This document shows positions 22,885-33,658 of a DNA stretch of 64,000 nucleotides, in pieces (positions within the stretch are counted from its first letter, which is position 1; the number at the start of each line of letters is the position of its first letter). Where the stretch lies: NCBI GenBank assembly GCA_023055425.1, contig JALGPY010000002.1:136829927-136893926 (forward strand), in the 5' to 3' direction. The translations under genes and the position numbers were made by a program. Source of the DNA: Linanthus parryae. Its lineage: Eukaryota > Streptophyta > Magnoliopsida > Ericales > Polemoniaceae. Below the pieces are notes generated by a model, which did not search any database, had not been told where the DNA came from, and was given only the letters and a program-made list of their open reading frames with translations.

Positions 22885-24680
22885 TCACTCGTCCGGAAAA
22901 AATGTCGGGTCTGACCCGGTCTCGGACGTACCGGATATGCTACCCGGCGAGCTGCTACCTGAATCAGTCCGATAGGCGACTGGCTGACGCGCACGTGCAC
23001 GGGGCCGGTAATCCGAGGACTGCGACTCTGACCCAGTCCAACTGCTAGGTGGCTGGGATCGCAATGTCGTCCTGCCACTCGAAGGCTACTGGGTACGGGA
23101 CCCAGTCTGACGGCCTGTGGGCTGCCGGGATCGTGTCCCAGGCTGCCGTCTCTCCTGTCGCGCAGGTGGCGGTGATGGCTGAGTCGGGGGAGGTGGCTGG
23201 GTCGGGGGAGGTGGAGCTGATGTAAACTCGCTAGAGTCCCCGTCATCCGACCAACTCGTGGTGAAGCTGCTAGAGTAGGTAGGGGGAAAATACAGCGGGA
23301 GTGGCGGTTCTCGGCCTGCGTGCCGATCTGCATCCCGCTGCTCCTCTCGAATACTAGCTAGGGCAGCTTGGGTGTCCTTCGTGACCTTCCGCTGAGTCCG
23401 GCGGTTATGTGTGACAGCTCTCCATAGCTTGCCCATGCTCTCGAGCACCTTCTCTCCTACAGACTTGTGTCCGCCACGACACCCCTGAAATCTCTCGTCC
23501 ACTCGTGGCAATCTACGTGGCGGGGCTGGTCTAGCTCGTGGGGTCAGGTCGGCCTGTGGGGCCGGCTCACCTCGCTGTCGGGCTGGCTGGGTGTGAGCAT
23601 TCCTCTCAGTCCCCTGTCGAATCGACTCCGGACGCTCACTCTCTCTACTAGTACGGCATCGCCGAAGTCCGGCCGATGCCTGGCGACTGACTGGTCGCTC
23701 CTGAGTCGAACGCCTCGTAGGGGCAGGGGCAGGTGCAGGAGCCGAGTCCTCCTCCATAATATCGTCATCCTCATCGAGGTCAACGACCGGCTCTGGTGGG
23801 CCCGGGTTACGGGCCATGATCTTCCTATAGGGCCGTGACCGAGGAGGAAGTAAGTCACCCTCAAGATCGTGCATAGGAACCTCAAACTCCCGCGCCAGTT
23901 TGGCGATGAGGTTGGCGTACCCCAACCCCTTGTGGCTCACGGAGTTATTCCGCTCCTGCATGTACACCCATATGCGACGAGGAATGTCGACCTCTCGTCG
24001 GAGAACAAGGCAGTAGACTAAGAGTACGTACTCATAGTCAAGGTGGGTGAAATGCTTGATACCCACTACCCTGTTCACTACCCACTCGGCCCACCATCGT
24101 GGTGGCCCGGTAATAAATCTAGAATGCAATTTCTTGCGTATCTCACCAGTACCCTCTCTCTCGAAATGGGCCCCCGGGTACCCACTAGTCACAACCCGCA
24201 AAAGCTCATAATCGCTAGGCGGGTAATCTGCACACTCAGCATATGCGCACGAGAAGTGTCGCAACGGAATCCCATACGCTTGGCGGATACTATCCACCGT
24301 GACCAATAAAAACCGCCGCCGACAGTACACCCATCGGACATCCCCGTTGGCCTCACCCGCCCCCTTATGCATGAGGTTTGCATAAAACTCACGCACCAAG
24401 AATGAACTAGACACCTCCGGAAACCCCGCTAAGGACTGTCCGAAAATTTCCGGACGACTCGCAAAATCTGCCATCTCTGGCGGCATGTGCATGTGGTCGA
24501 CCTCAAAATGGTAGTCTAGGGGAAGTCTATGACCCATTTTCGTCGCGGTCAAAAAGTAAAATGAGCGTAATGGTTCACGAACCGAAAACTGTCAAACCTC
24601 CTAGAGGTGATTTCCCCCGCGTCATAGTCAGTAAGGATTTCGTCCCGGTCTTGGTCCAGGACCGGTACTCTAAAATCCAT
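22885..24680 (-). pseudogene. Athila env-position ORF (putative plant transposon protein), copy 1
   Basis: The frame lies downstream of pol, where Athila elements carry an env-like ORF. The segment FLVREFYANLMHKG through HFEREGTGEIRKKLH and LGYANLIAKLAREFEVP resembles the 'putative plant transposon protein' domain; the rest is Arg/Pro/Ser-rich and probably disordered. No signal peptide or membrane segment is evident, so an envelope role is not supported. Compared with copy 2, the ATG region (24680) is cut off by a 1-bp deletion near 24555, and an in-frame TAG at 23088-23086 stops the main frame. The same frame then stays open to a TGA at 22887-22885, ending SGTSETGSDPTFFPDE in both copies. 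Confidence 0.65.
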
Positions 24681-25754
24681 AACAGTCACAACCTCGGAAA
24701 ACATGCCAACTCGGGAATTCAAAGCAAAAACGTGAAATGTGCACGTAACAAGTGTGTCTCAATAGATAGTCCACCTAAGAGCTACCAGAGGTCCACACGG
24801 CAAGTGCCGCTCCAAAATCAAAAATACCGAAAATAACGGGCCCGGCTACGGGCCGTGCCAAAACGGAAAATAAAGAGAGAGATGAGATTTTCGACCTTCC
24901 CTAAACAGGGGTGAAGATCGGAGATTCTGCCCGGAAGTCGCCGGAAAAGTCGCCGGAGGTCGCCGGAAAACGTAACTGCCCGGAATTGAAATCCGAGCCC
25001 ACCAAATCGAAGCCCTCGATCTCCTTTTTCACGTTCCCTTGTACGGTTTTTGCTAGTTCTTGCTCTAACACCTTCAAATCGGCACTTTTCCTCAAGAACA
25101 CACCACTTTTAGATGGAAATTTCCCGCTCGATTTTGGCTTGTTTCTGGATTTTGATGGATGAAACTTGCTCTTTGCGACGAGGGGATTCCAGAAATGTGC
25201 CCGGATTTTGATTCGGAGGTCCGAGGCAAAATCCTTGTTCTTCAAGTGGGAGAAAATGGAGGAAGAGAGAGAGAGAGGAGGTGCAACAATGGAGGTGCCG
25301 CGGCCTCCCCCCCCCCCCCCTTTAAACCCTAATTTGTGCAAAATGACCAAAATGCCCCTTGGGTTTTGAAAAAATTACATTTTTTTTTTCTTTCTGGCCG
25401 CGTATATACTCAATCAGAAATCAAAAAGAAAACGAAAAAAAAAAAAATTAGCCCCTGGTTGCGTTTATACGCAGGGCTGCATATACACGCAACCAGCCGC
25501 CCATTTTTTTTCTTTTTTTTTTCAAATTGTCTCTCTTCCTCTGTTTTCCCGGTTCTGGCTGTTTTGAATTTTGTTGTATCTGCACATTCTCAAATTCAAA
25601 GTCAAAAACCCGCTCATCTCGCCTCTCTCGGAAATTCAGAACTGAACGTAATAACGTAATAAAATAATAAAAATAAATTAATTAACTATTAATTTGGGTT
25701 GCCTCCCAAACAGCGCCTTGTGATTTACGGTCGACGGCCCGACCTTGTTACCTC
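24681..25754 (-). other. Spacer between integrase and the env-position ORF, Athila copy 1
   Basis: It contains a 149-codon minus-strand frame (25350-24901; IEGFDLVGS motif, C-terminal repeats of a GTCGCCGGAAAA-type unit) that is only partly open in copy 2 (39495-39283), so its coding status is doubtful. A C-homopolymer is at about 25309-25322. Diverged palindrome pairs lie at about 25398-25412 and 25460-25492. Confidence 0.5.
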
Positions 25755-28700
25755 TTACGGGTCATCAAAATAGACTGGGTCTATTTTGACGAATTCGGCG
25801 GTCTCGAGATACGGCTTGATCCGATTCCCGTTCACCCTGAAACTGGACTTGTCTTTTGGATTTTCCAGCTCGAATGCTCCCCATGCAAAAATCTGCTTGA
25901 TGATGAACGGGCCCGACCAACGAGACCTCAGCTTTCCCGGAAAAAACCTCATCCGGGTATTGTAGAGAAGCACTTTGTCTCTTTCGTTAAACTGCTTTGG
26001 CGTGATACGGTGATCATGCCACTTCTTTGTCTTCTCTTTGTAAATTTTGGCGCTCTCGAAAGCCGTTCTGCGGAATTCCTCTAATTCCAGCAGTGCCATC
26101 TTCCTCTTATCTCCTGCTAGATTCTGGTCCAAGTTGAGCAGTTTGATGGCCCAATACGCCTTGTGCTCCAATTCCACCGGTAAGTGGCACGCTTTCCCAA
26201 ACACAAGCTGGTACGGTGACATACCCAGCGGTGTTTTGAAAGCAGTCCTGTAGGCCCAAAGCGCATCGTCCAGTCTGACGGACCAATCCTTTCGGCCGAG
26301 ATTGACTGTTTTCTCGAGTATGCTCTTGATCTCTCGATTCGAAACCTCGGCTTGCCCGTTTGTCTGCGGATGGTAGGGTAGCGAGACTTTATGAACTGAC
26401 ACGCCGTATTGTTTCAGAACTTTCGCAAAAACTCGATTGATGAAGTGAGAGCCCTCGTCACTAATCATTGCCCTGGGAGTCCCGAAACGAGTGAAAACGT
26501 TACGTTTCAGAAAACGCTCAACTGTAGCTGCATCGTTTTTCTGACACGCGATCGCTTCGATCCACTTCGTTACATAATCTACTGCCAGCAGAATGTAGAG
26601 GTTACCCATGGATGACGGGAATGGTCCCATAAAGTCAATTCCCCAGACATCAAAAGGCTCTACTTCCTGCCACACGGTCATTGGCATCTCGTCCCGATGT
26701 GACGTGTTTCAAGTTCTCTGGCATCTATCACATCCTTGCACATAGTCGTGACAGTCCTTGAAGATTGTCGGCCAGAATAAATCGGACTGCAGTATTTTAT
26801 GAGCTGTTCGCGTTCCCCCAAAATGACCCCCACACTGTGATGAGTGGAAGTGTCGGATCACGTTCCAAGCCTCGTGGGTCGGGATACACCTTCTCAGGAT
26901 GTTATCGGCCCCCTGTTTGAATAGGTACGGGTCATCCCAGAAATACTGTCGACTTTCGACAACAAAATTTTTCCGCTGAGATGGGGTGAGATCCTCGGGA
27001 AGCGTGCCAGTTACCAAGTAATTAGCTATGGCATAGTACCACGATCTCCCGATTTTCACTGCCATGATGTGTTCGTCCGGGAAGTTTTCCTTGATCGGTA
27101 CCGGGTCCACCTTCACGTTCTCAAGTCTGGATAGCTGATCCGCTACCACGTTCTCAACTCCCTTTTTGTCCCGGATTTCCACGTCGAATTCCTGCATCAG
27201 TAGTACCCACCTCAACAGTCTCGGTTTCGCGTCCTTCTTGTCCAGCAGGTATTTCAGGGCACTATGGTCGGTAAAAATGATAACTTTTGACCCGACCAGA
27301 TAGGGACTGAATTTGTCCAGGGCATACACCACGGCCAGCAGTTCCTTTTCTATCGTGCCGTAGTTGAGCTGGGCATCGTTGAGTACCCGGCTCGCATAAT
27401 AGATGACGTGGTAGACTTTATCCTTTCGCTGCCCCAAAACTGCCCCGACTGCGTAGTCGCTGGCGTCACACATTAGCTCAAACGGGATTGACCAATCCGG
27501 CGTGGTTATAACCGGGGCTGTGGTCAGCTTCTCTTTGAAATGGTCAAAAGCCTGCCGACATGCTGCATCGAAATCAAAGGGTACGTCTTTTCCGAGTAAA
27601 GCGCAGAGTGGTTTTGTGATCTTGGAAAAGTCTTTGATGAACCTTCGGTAAAATCCTGCATGTCCCAGAAAACTTTTGATTGCCCTTACGTTCGTCGGGT
27701 ATGGAAGCTGCTTTATCACCTCGATCTTAGCCCTGTCCACCTCGAGTCCCTTGCTGGAAATTCTGTGACCCAGCACGATCCCCTCGGTGACCATAAAGTG
27801 ACACTTTTCCCAATTGAGCACCAAATTTGCCTTCTTGCATCGAATCCGAACCTGACCCAAATGGAACAGGCAGTCATCGAAACTGTCCCCGAATAATGAA
27901 AAGTCGTCCACGAAGACCTCCAGATTTTTCTCGATCATATCGGAAAAAATCGCCATCATACATCTCTGGAACGTGGCAGGAGCGTTACACAACCCGAACG
28001 GCATGCGCGGAAATGCGAACGTACCGTATGGGCAGGTGAACGTCGTCTTTTCCTGATCTTCCGGGGCTATGCAAATCTGGTTGTACCCGGAATACCCGTC
28101 CAGAAAACAATAATAGGCGTGGTGGGCGAGCCGGTCCAGCATCTGGTCCATGAATGGTAGCGGGAAGTGGTCCTTCAGTGTTGCGTCGTTTAGCCTCCGA
28201 TAGTCCATGCAGATCCGCCAGCCTGTAACGGTGCGCTGTGCAATCTGCTCCTGGTCGTTATTCTGCACCACCGTAATACCCCCCTTTTTAGGCACGCACT
28301 GGACCGGGCTGATCCACGTGCTGTCCGATATGGGGTATATGATTCCCGCTTCCAGCCACTTCATGACCTATTTTCGCACAACGTCCTTCATGTTCGGATT
28401 CAGTCTTCGCTGGGGCTGAATCACCGGTTTCTTGCCTTCTTCAATTCGGATCTTGTGCATGCAGTAGGAGGGGCTGATCCCCTTGATATCTGCAATCGTC
28501 CAGGCGATTTCTTTCTTATGCTCTCGCAATACTTCCAGCAGTTTCTACTCCTGTTCCTGAGATAAACGAGACGAAACAATTACGGGAAGAGTACTATTTT
28601 CACAAATATACGCATACCTGAGATGGCTCGGGAGCGGTTTCAGCTCCAGTACGGGTGGCTCCTTGAGTGACGGGACCAGAATCATCTTTTTCCCGCCGTC

Positions 28701-29150
28701 TTCGTCCTGGTGCAAAGTGGTCCAGTCCTCGGCTCTCATGGCGTGCTTGCACCGAGTCTTCTCCTTTTCTTCCCCGTACATGCTGTCGATCTCTTCCCAC
28801 AATTGGTCCATCTCCTCGTTTTCCCAGCCTTCGTCCACCACATCTATAGCAAAGATATCTTTGTGGTCGTAATAATTTGGCAGTTGCAGATTTTTGAAAA
28901 CGTTGAATTTCACCTTTTCCTCGTTAATCTGCATGGTTAGCTCCCCGCTCTTGCAGTTTATCATTGCTTCGCCCGTGGCCAAAAACGGCCTGCCAAGTAT
29001 GAGCGGTACCTCCCCTGCCTCCATGTCCAGGATGACGAAATCTGCCGGAAAAATCAGCTCGCCGACCTTGACCAGAATATCCTCGATAACCCCATAGGCC
29101 TGTTTAACGGACCTGTCTTCCATCTGCAGCATGATTCTGGTGGGTCGGGT
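25755..29150 (-). pseudogene. pol: Athila pol (protease, RT, RNase H, integrase), copy 1
   Basis: Compared with copy 2 there is a 1-base deletion (C run as printed) near 29147, just after the protease site CDLGAS, then in-frame stops at 28547-28545 (CAG to TAG), 28370-28368 (GAG to TAG) and 26711-26709 (GGA to TGA). Between them the domains are well preserved: RT with [34 protein letters not shown] and FVDDFSLFG; RNase H with [14 protein letters not shown]; integrase with HHCC ([17 protein letters not shown]), [18 protein letters not shown] and [16 protein letters not shown]. One segment ends at the shared C-terminus VYFDDP (25755). Not translatable as one protein. Confidence 0.9.
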
Positions 29151-31165
29151 TCACCGACTTTCAAACTCTTGAAAATCGTTAATGGAATCAAATTGATGCT
29201 GGCCCCTAGGTCACACAGAGCCTTTCCTGTGTAAGCGTTACCTAGGGTGACCGGTATAACGAAACTGCCAGGATCCTTTCTTTTCCTCGGTAGCCCATTC
29301 TTCACACAATTACTCACTTCTGCCGTCAGGTTTATAGTCTCGAAATCGCTCATCCGCCTTCTCCCATACAACATGTCCTTGAGGAATTTGGCGTAAGTGG
29401 GCATCTTAGCCAAAGCCTCGACAAAAGGTATGTTAATCTGCAGCTCCTTGAACATCTCGAGGAACCTGGCGTAGTCCTTGCTGTCGTCCCTCTTTCGTGT
29501 TCGCAAGGGGTATGGCACCTCCTTGGAGACAGGTACCGTTCCTGCATCTGTCTCGTTCTGCACTGCATCCTGCTCAACCGAGCCCTTCGGCTGGGGGCGG
29601 TCGACTGTGCTGTTATCCTGGCCTGACAAGTTGCGTTCTACTTCTTTCAAATTCTCTGCTCGTGCGTGGCTGGGATACGGTGGATCCTGCAGTGCCAATC
29701 CACTCCGAGTGGAGATAGCATTGATCTGAGCCCGTGGATTTTTTACTGTATTCGAGGGTAGGTTTCCTGGCTGTCTCTCTGTTAACTGCTGTGCTAGCTG
29801 CCCCACTTGTACTTCCAAAGCGCGTAACGACGTTTTGGTTGTTTGCATGTCTTCTGTCAGGGTTTCCATGTGCTTGAACCGGGACTCCATGGTCTGGAAC
29901 ATGGTCTTGATCTCTTTCATCTGGGCGTCGTACTGCTGCGCAGATGGGACTGACTGAGCCTGCTGGGCCGGGGCAGCCTGCTGGGCTGGTGGCCTGTGCT
30001 GGAACCCCGGTGCATAAACTACTGCGTTCGGGTTTCCGTACCAAAACCCGGGATGGTCTCTCGTACCCGGTCGGTACCGGCTCGGGTCCCACTGCTCCTG
30101 TACATAATTGGTGTCTTTGGTCCTTAGTTCCTCGATGGCTGTGTCCAGATCAGGTTCTTCGACTGCTGCAACAGTCTTCTTATCCGAGTAGAATTTCTTG
30201 ACCAAGTCATGAACGATCTTGGCCAGGTTGTCTATCCGGTTATCCTCTGCTGGTACGGCTCTAGCCGTCATCCTGCGATCATCAAACAGTCGGGTGTCCT
30301 GCTTGGCCAACTGCTTCATCAGGTCATACACACCTTCTTTGTCCACGTGATACAAGAAGTTTCCCCCGGCCTCTCTGTCAATCCTGTCGGCGTTCTCCCT
30401 GTCTAGGGCATGGTAGAAAACCTGCAGGATTTTCGCGTCTCCAAAACCGTGGTTCGGGCACCGTTTTACCAATCTCATGAGCCTGTCCCATGCGTCCACC
30501 ACCGTCTCCCCCATCTTATGCCTGAATGACAAAATCTCGCTCTGTAACTGTATGACTCGGGAGGCGGGATAGAACTTTGCCAGAAAATATGCGACACACT
30601 CCTCCCATGTGGTGATGGATCGGGGTGGTCGGGATTCGAGCCAGTCTTTGGCTACTCCGTAAAGACAGTATGGAAATAAGATCAGCATGAGTGCCTCTGC
30701 TTCTACCCCCTTGTATCTGACCTTGTTGCAGTAATCTTCGAATTTCCCGATAAAATCGTTCGGGTCTTCGTCGGCCCTGCCATGAAACGGGCAGAGAGTT
30801 TGTACCGTCTGGATGGTGGATGGTTTGATGTCAAAGTGCTCGGCGGTGATCTCGGGCACCACAATAGCTCGCTCATGCCCCCCGGTGGGGACTTCGAAAT
30901 TTTCCACCAACGCTTTCCCAGATCGGTTATATGTTCTCTGGTTTCTTTGGGCAGCAAGTCCTGCTGTGACAAGTTCCTCAATGTACCGAGCCATCTGGGC
31001 TGGGGTACGTGTCTCTCGTTCCTGTCCACCGGATTCGGTGTTCTCGGGCGTATCTCTCTGGTTGGTCGCCATCCTGCTTTCTCGGTTTCTGCGGTTCTGT
31101 TCGGTATACAGTTTTTCCGGGTTGTCGAGTGGTGACACCGAATCGCGAGGCAATCTGGGCATCAA
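29151..31165 (-). CDS. gag: Athila gag plus start of protease, copy 1 (open frame)
   Basis: The frame starts at the ATG at 31165 (MMPRLPRDSVSPLDNPEKL), which is conserved in copy 2. The retrotransposon gag core lies around residues 125-285 (TVQTLCPFHGRADEDPND, KDWLESRPPRSITTWEE, YHALDRENADRIDREAGG). A Gln/Ala-rich linker follows ([13 protein letters not shown]), then a coiled-coil-like stretch. The frame then enters the protease at [14 protein letters not shown], where Thr/Ser of the usual DTG/DSG is Leu as in other Athila elements. It is open for the whole gag length, unlike copy 2; the frameshift near 29147 ends the useful reading. The protein would assemble the particle. Confidence 0.85.
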
Positions 31166-31284
31166 TTGAACAGTCCTGAAAACGCAGATTCAAAAACGCA
31201 GTGAGATAAAAAGAAAAATAACAAAACTGAAAATAAATAAAGACTCAGAAAAATAATTCTGACTACTAAATAGACCCTAAAAAG

Positions 31285-31302
31285 TCCCCGGCAACGGCGC
31301 CA
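31285..31302 (-). promoter_or_regulatory. Primer-binding site (tRNA-Asp type) of Athila copy 1
   Basis: The minus strand reads TGGCGCCGTTGCCGGGGA six bases inside the 5' LTR. This is the sequence used by Athila-clade elements and is complementary to the tRNA-Asp 3' end. Confidence 0.9.
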
Positions 31303-31308
31303 AAAACT

Positions 31309-32887
31309 TGATGCGCAAACTAACGTGCTATCGCAAGTGTACGAATCTTGTAATACCGGGTGTAATTAGACTCGGGTAATCTTTCCCACGAGGACTATTT
31401 CGGGTTTACTCACGTTGTCAGTTTTGGTTAACCGAGTGTAGTAACCAGGAGGAGTAGGTTGTGATTGTGGTTACTAAACTAAAAACAAAAATTAAAAGCG
31501 TAAACGTAAGTATTTTTTTGTGACGTTTTCTGAAATAAGTTGAATCGGTTGTTACGATAATAGATGAGAACTAGGCTCCAGGATCCCCTAGGGTTCCTAC
31601 AGATTTAAGTTTTACGTTCGATTATGAAAACACTCAGCAGTTTCGATATCTGTGCAACGTACCAGTTGTGCAGTGACTTTTCAGATTCCACACGTAATCC
31701 CGATCCTGCAGACTTTCGGATTCTTGTTAAGCTGCCTAAATCTGCAGTCTCGGTCTAATCCTGTTAGGGTTTCTAACCTGTCCGAATGGCCTGGGTCAAA
31801 TTCTCTAACATTTGGTCTCACGTTTTTCAATACTAGCCCTATCTCCCTTTCTCTGGTCGGTCTATCAGGGTAAGGTACTAAATCTTGGCTTTTCTTCCTA
31901 ACCCTAACTTGACGTTTTCACCTACAAGCTCGGGTCTATAGCAATCATGGCTGATTAATCCTATCATGCATATACGATAATAATCAAAACCAGAATAACA
32001 GATACAATTTGCTGAATTAAGATAGTTATCATGAATCCATAAACGAAGTAGTCATAAAATCTGAATACGAAACCCTAGGTTCACCGAGAACCTAGGTAGG
32101 AAGTTTAGCTACGACTAGACATAATACAAAACGCAGTTTCTGAATATAAAGAGAGAGAACGAAATCAAACTAAGTCTTCGAATCTCGAATCGCGCTTTCG
32201 TGCTCTCCGTGAATGCTCTAACTGGCCCTTCGGTTGTGCTGAGAATTGTGTTGTGTCTTCTAAACGAGCCTGGACGAGTCTTTAAATAGTGTTGTTTTCC
32301 CCGAAACGCGTGCGCCCGAAATTACGGAATCTGCCATCGGGCCACCGTCTTTGACCAAAAAGTGAAACTGGCTGCGTATATACGCAGGGTTGCGTATATA
32401 CGCAACCAGGGCCTATCCTCCTCCTCCCCATCTCCCTCCCTGCCTGCGTATATACGCAAGGCTGCGTATATACGCAGGCAGGGGGTGGAGATGGGGGCCC
32501 TGCTTGGTCCTTTGGTGGGCCTGGTTGGGTCCCCTGGGTCCCCCTCTTCTGCCTGACGCTCCCAGTTTGCCTCCCTTGGTGTTCTCCTGCTTTTCCGTGT
32601 TCCCGTCTTGACCCGGTCTTGTGCACGTTTCCCGAGACGGTCCCGGCTTTGCCCCGGCACGCTTCCCGATGCACCTTCCAAACCTGATCCTGAAAAGGTA
32701 ACACGAACGAAAACCCGCGATCATATCCAAATATAGCAATAAATAAGCAGAAATCCAGGAAGTACAAATAAACGTTTCGTTCTAGATTTCCGAGGCATTC
32801 TAAGGCATTTTCCAGCAAAAACCGCTATTTCCGACACAAACACTCGTGAAATCAGGTTAAAAGATAACCCCTAATTGGGCGTTATCA
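31309..32887 (-). repeat. 5' LTR of Athila copy 1
   Basis: 1579 bp, TG...CA, followed by the TSD GTGCA. The TATA box (minus TATTTAAA) is at 32281-32288. Relative to its partner it lacks one ~18-bp palindrome unit. Confidence 0.95.
32373..32476. promoter_or_regulatory. Palindrome array (4 boxes) in U3 of the Athila copy 1 5' LTR
   Basis: Perfect TGCGTATATACGCA boxes at 32373-32386, 32391-32404, 32445-32458 and 32463-32476, lying 84 bp and more upstream of the TATA box. One box fewer than the 3' LTR of the same element. Confidence 0.7.
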
Positions 32888-32892
32888 GTGCA
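32888..32892. repeat. Target-site duplication GTGCA, right copy
   Basis: Exact match to 19353-19357, directly after the LTR end ...GTTATCA. Confidence 0.9.
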
Positions 32893-33653
32893 CCGATGTC
32901 GTTCCATGTGAGTAACTAGGCTGCGATGTCGATCCATTTACGAAATAGCCAACTCAGCATAACGTTGGCTCCTGATAGGTCTGCTAGTGTTAGGTGAGCT
33001 GACAGGCTAGTTCATTACGCATTTTTGTTTATTACACTTGCCTCCCCCCGATATAAGTTGGGGTGTAAATGTAGTTCTCACGTTTTATGAAATTTTTCAA
33101 AATTTTCCCTCTGTTTTTCTCTGTACAACTCTCTCTTCCAATTCTTCTCCAGATTTCGATCTTCTTTTACTTATTTCTACTCTAATTCAGGCGTAATCAG
33201 CCTTGGCGAAGTCCCTGTGAGATCGGAGACCTCACATCCTGTGCTACATTTTGGCTGATCCTTCTGGGTCAAACAAGGTATGGGTCAAACTAAATTACTG
33301 GCCTACTTGGAGGGAGGATAATGTTGTTATGTATGATGATAATGCTGAGCTCGATAGGGTTTTTAGTACCCTTGAGGCTTATACCTTCGGGGGAGCTCCA
33401 CCATTGCATCTCCTATTTGCTGCAATAATCACCTCGTCGTCTGTGAACCATGCTCCTTCAGTACTTACAGCTCATTTGTGGCTGAAAACTTCCCCATTCG
33501 AGAAACTTGGAACACACCAGGATATATCCATGTGTTGTTTTGCTGAAAATTTGTTCCCCTGTTTTGTTTTGTTTAGTTTATGATTTTTGTTTCTTTTTAC
33601 TTAAACCAAACATGTTTTCTTATGGAAAGAAAAGCACATTGTACACCTTATTG
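32893..33653 (+). other. Island between the two Athila copies with an unassigned partial ORF
   Basis: About 760 bp of non-Athila sequence. A pyrimidine-rich leader-like stretch (33110-33190) precedes a frame open from 33221 to 33583 (DPSGSNKVWVKLNYWPTW, LEAYTFGGAPP). It has no ATG at its start; the first residues follow an intron-like or truncated context. The tryptophan-rich beginning faintly recalls the N-terminus of MULE-type transposases, but this is weak. It could also be an exon of a host gene split by the two insertions. Confidence 0.35.
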
Positions 33654-33658
33654 GTAGT
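33654..33658. repeat. Target-site duplication GTAGT, left copy
   Basis: GTAGT immediately precedes the LTR start at 33659 and is repeated exactly at 47345-47349. Confidence 0.9.

Larger units (their letters stand above)
19358..32887 (-). mobile_element. Athila-type Ty3/gypsy retrotransposon, copy 1 (13,530 bp)
   Basis: This is a complete minus-strand element: 5' LTR 31309-32887, tRNA-Asp-type PBS, gag, protease-RT-RNase H-integrase, an extra ORF in the env position, long non-coding 3' region, purine tract and 3' LTR 19358-20952. A 5-bp TSD GTGCA flanks it. Pol motifs such as [16 protein letters not shown] and the DLGAS protease are those of the Athila clade. It carries one frameshift and three stops in pol and frame damage in the extra ORF. 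LTRs differ at roughly 35 sites (hand count), so it is the older copy. Confidence 0.95.

Noticed and set aside
22752..23333. 193-codon minus-strand frame overlapping the end of the env-position ORF (and 37124-37708 in copy 2)
   Set aside because: It is the shifted frame of the Pro/Arg-rich tail; the conserved terminator belongs to the main frame.
28600..31193. Plus-strand and shifted frames across Athila gag-pol (for example 30813-31169, 29613-30092, 44053-44532)
   Set aside because: They are shadows of GC-rich conserved coding sequence on the minus strand.
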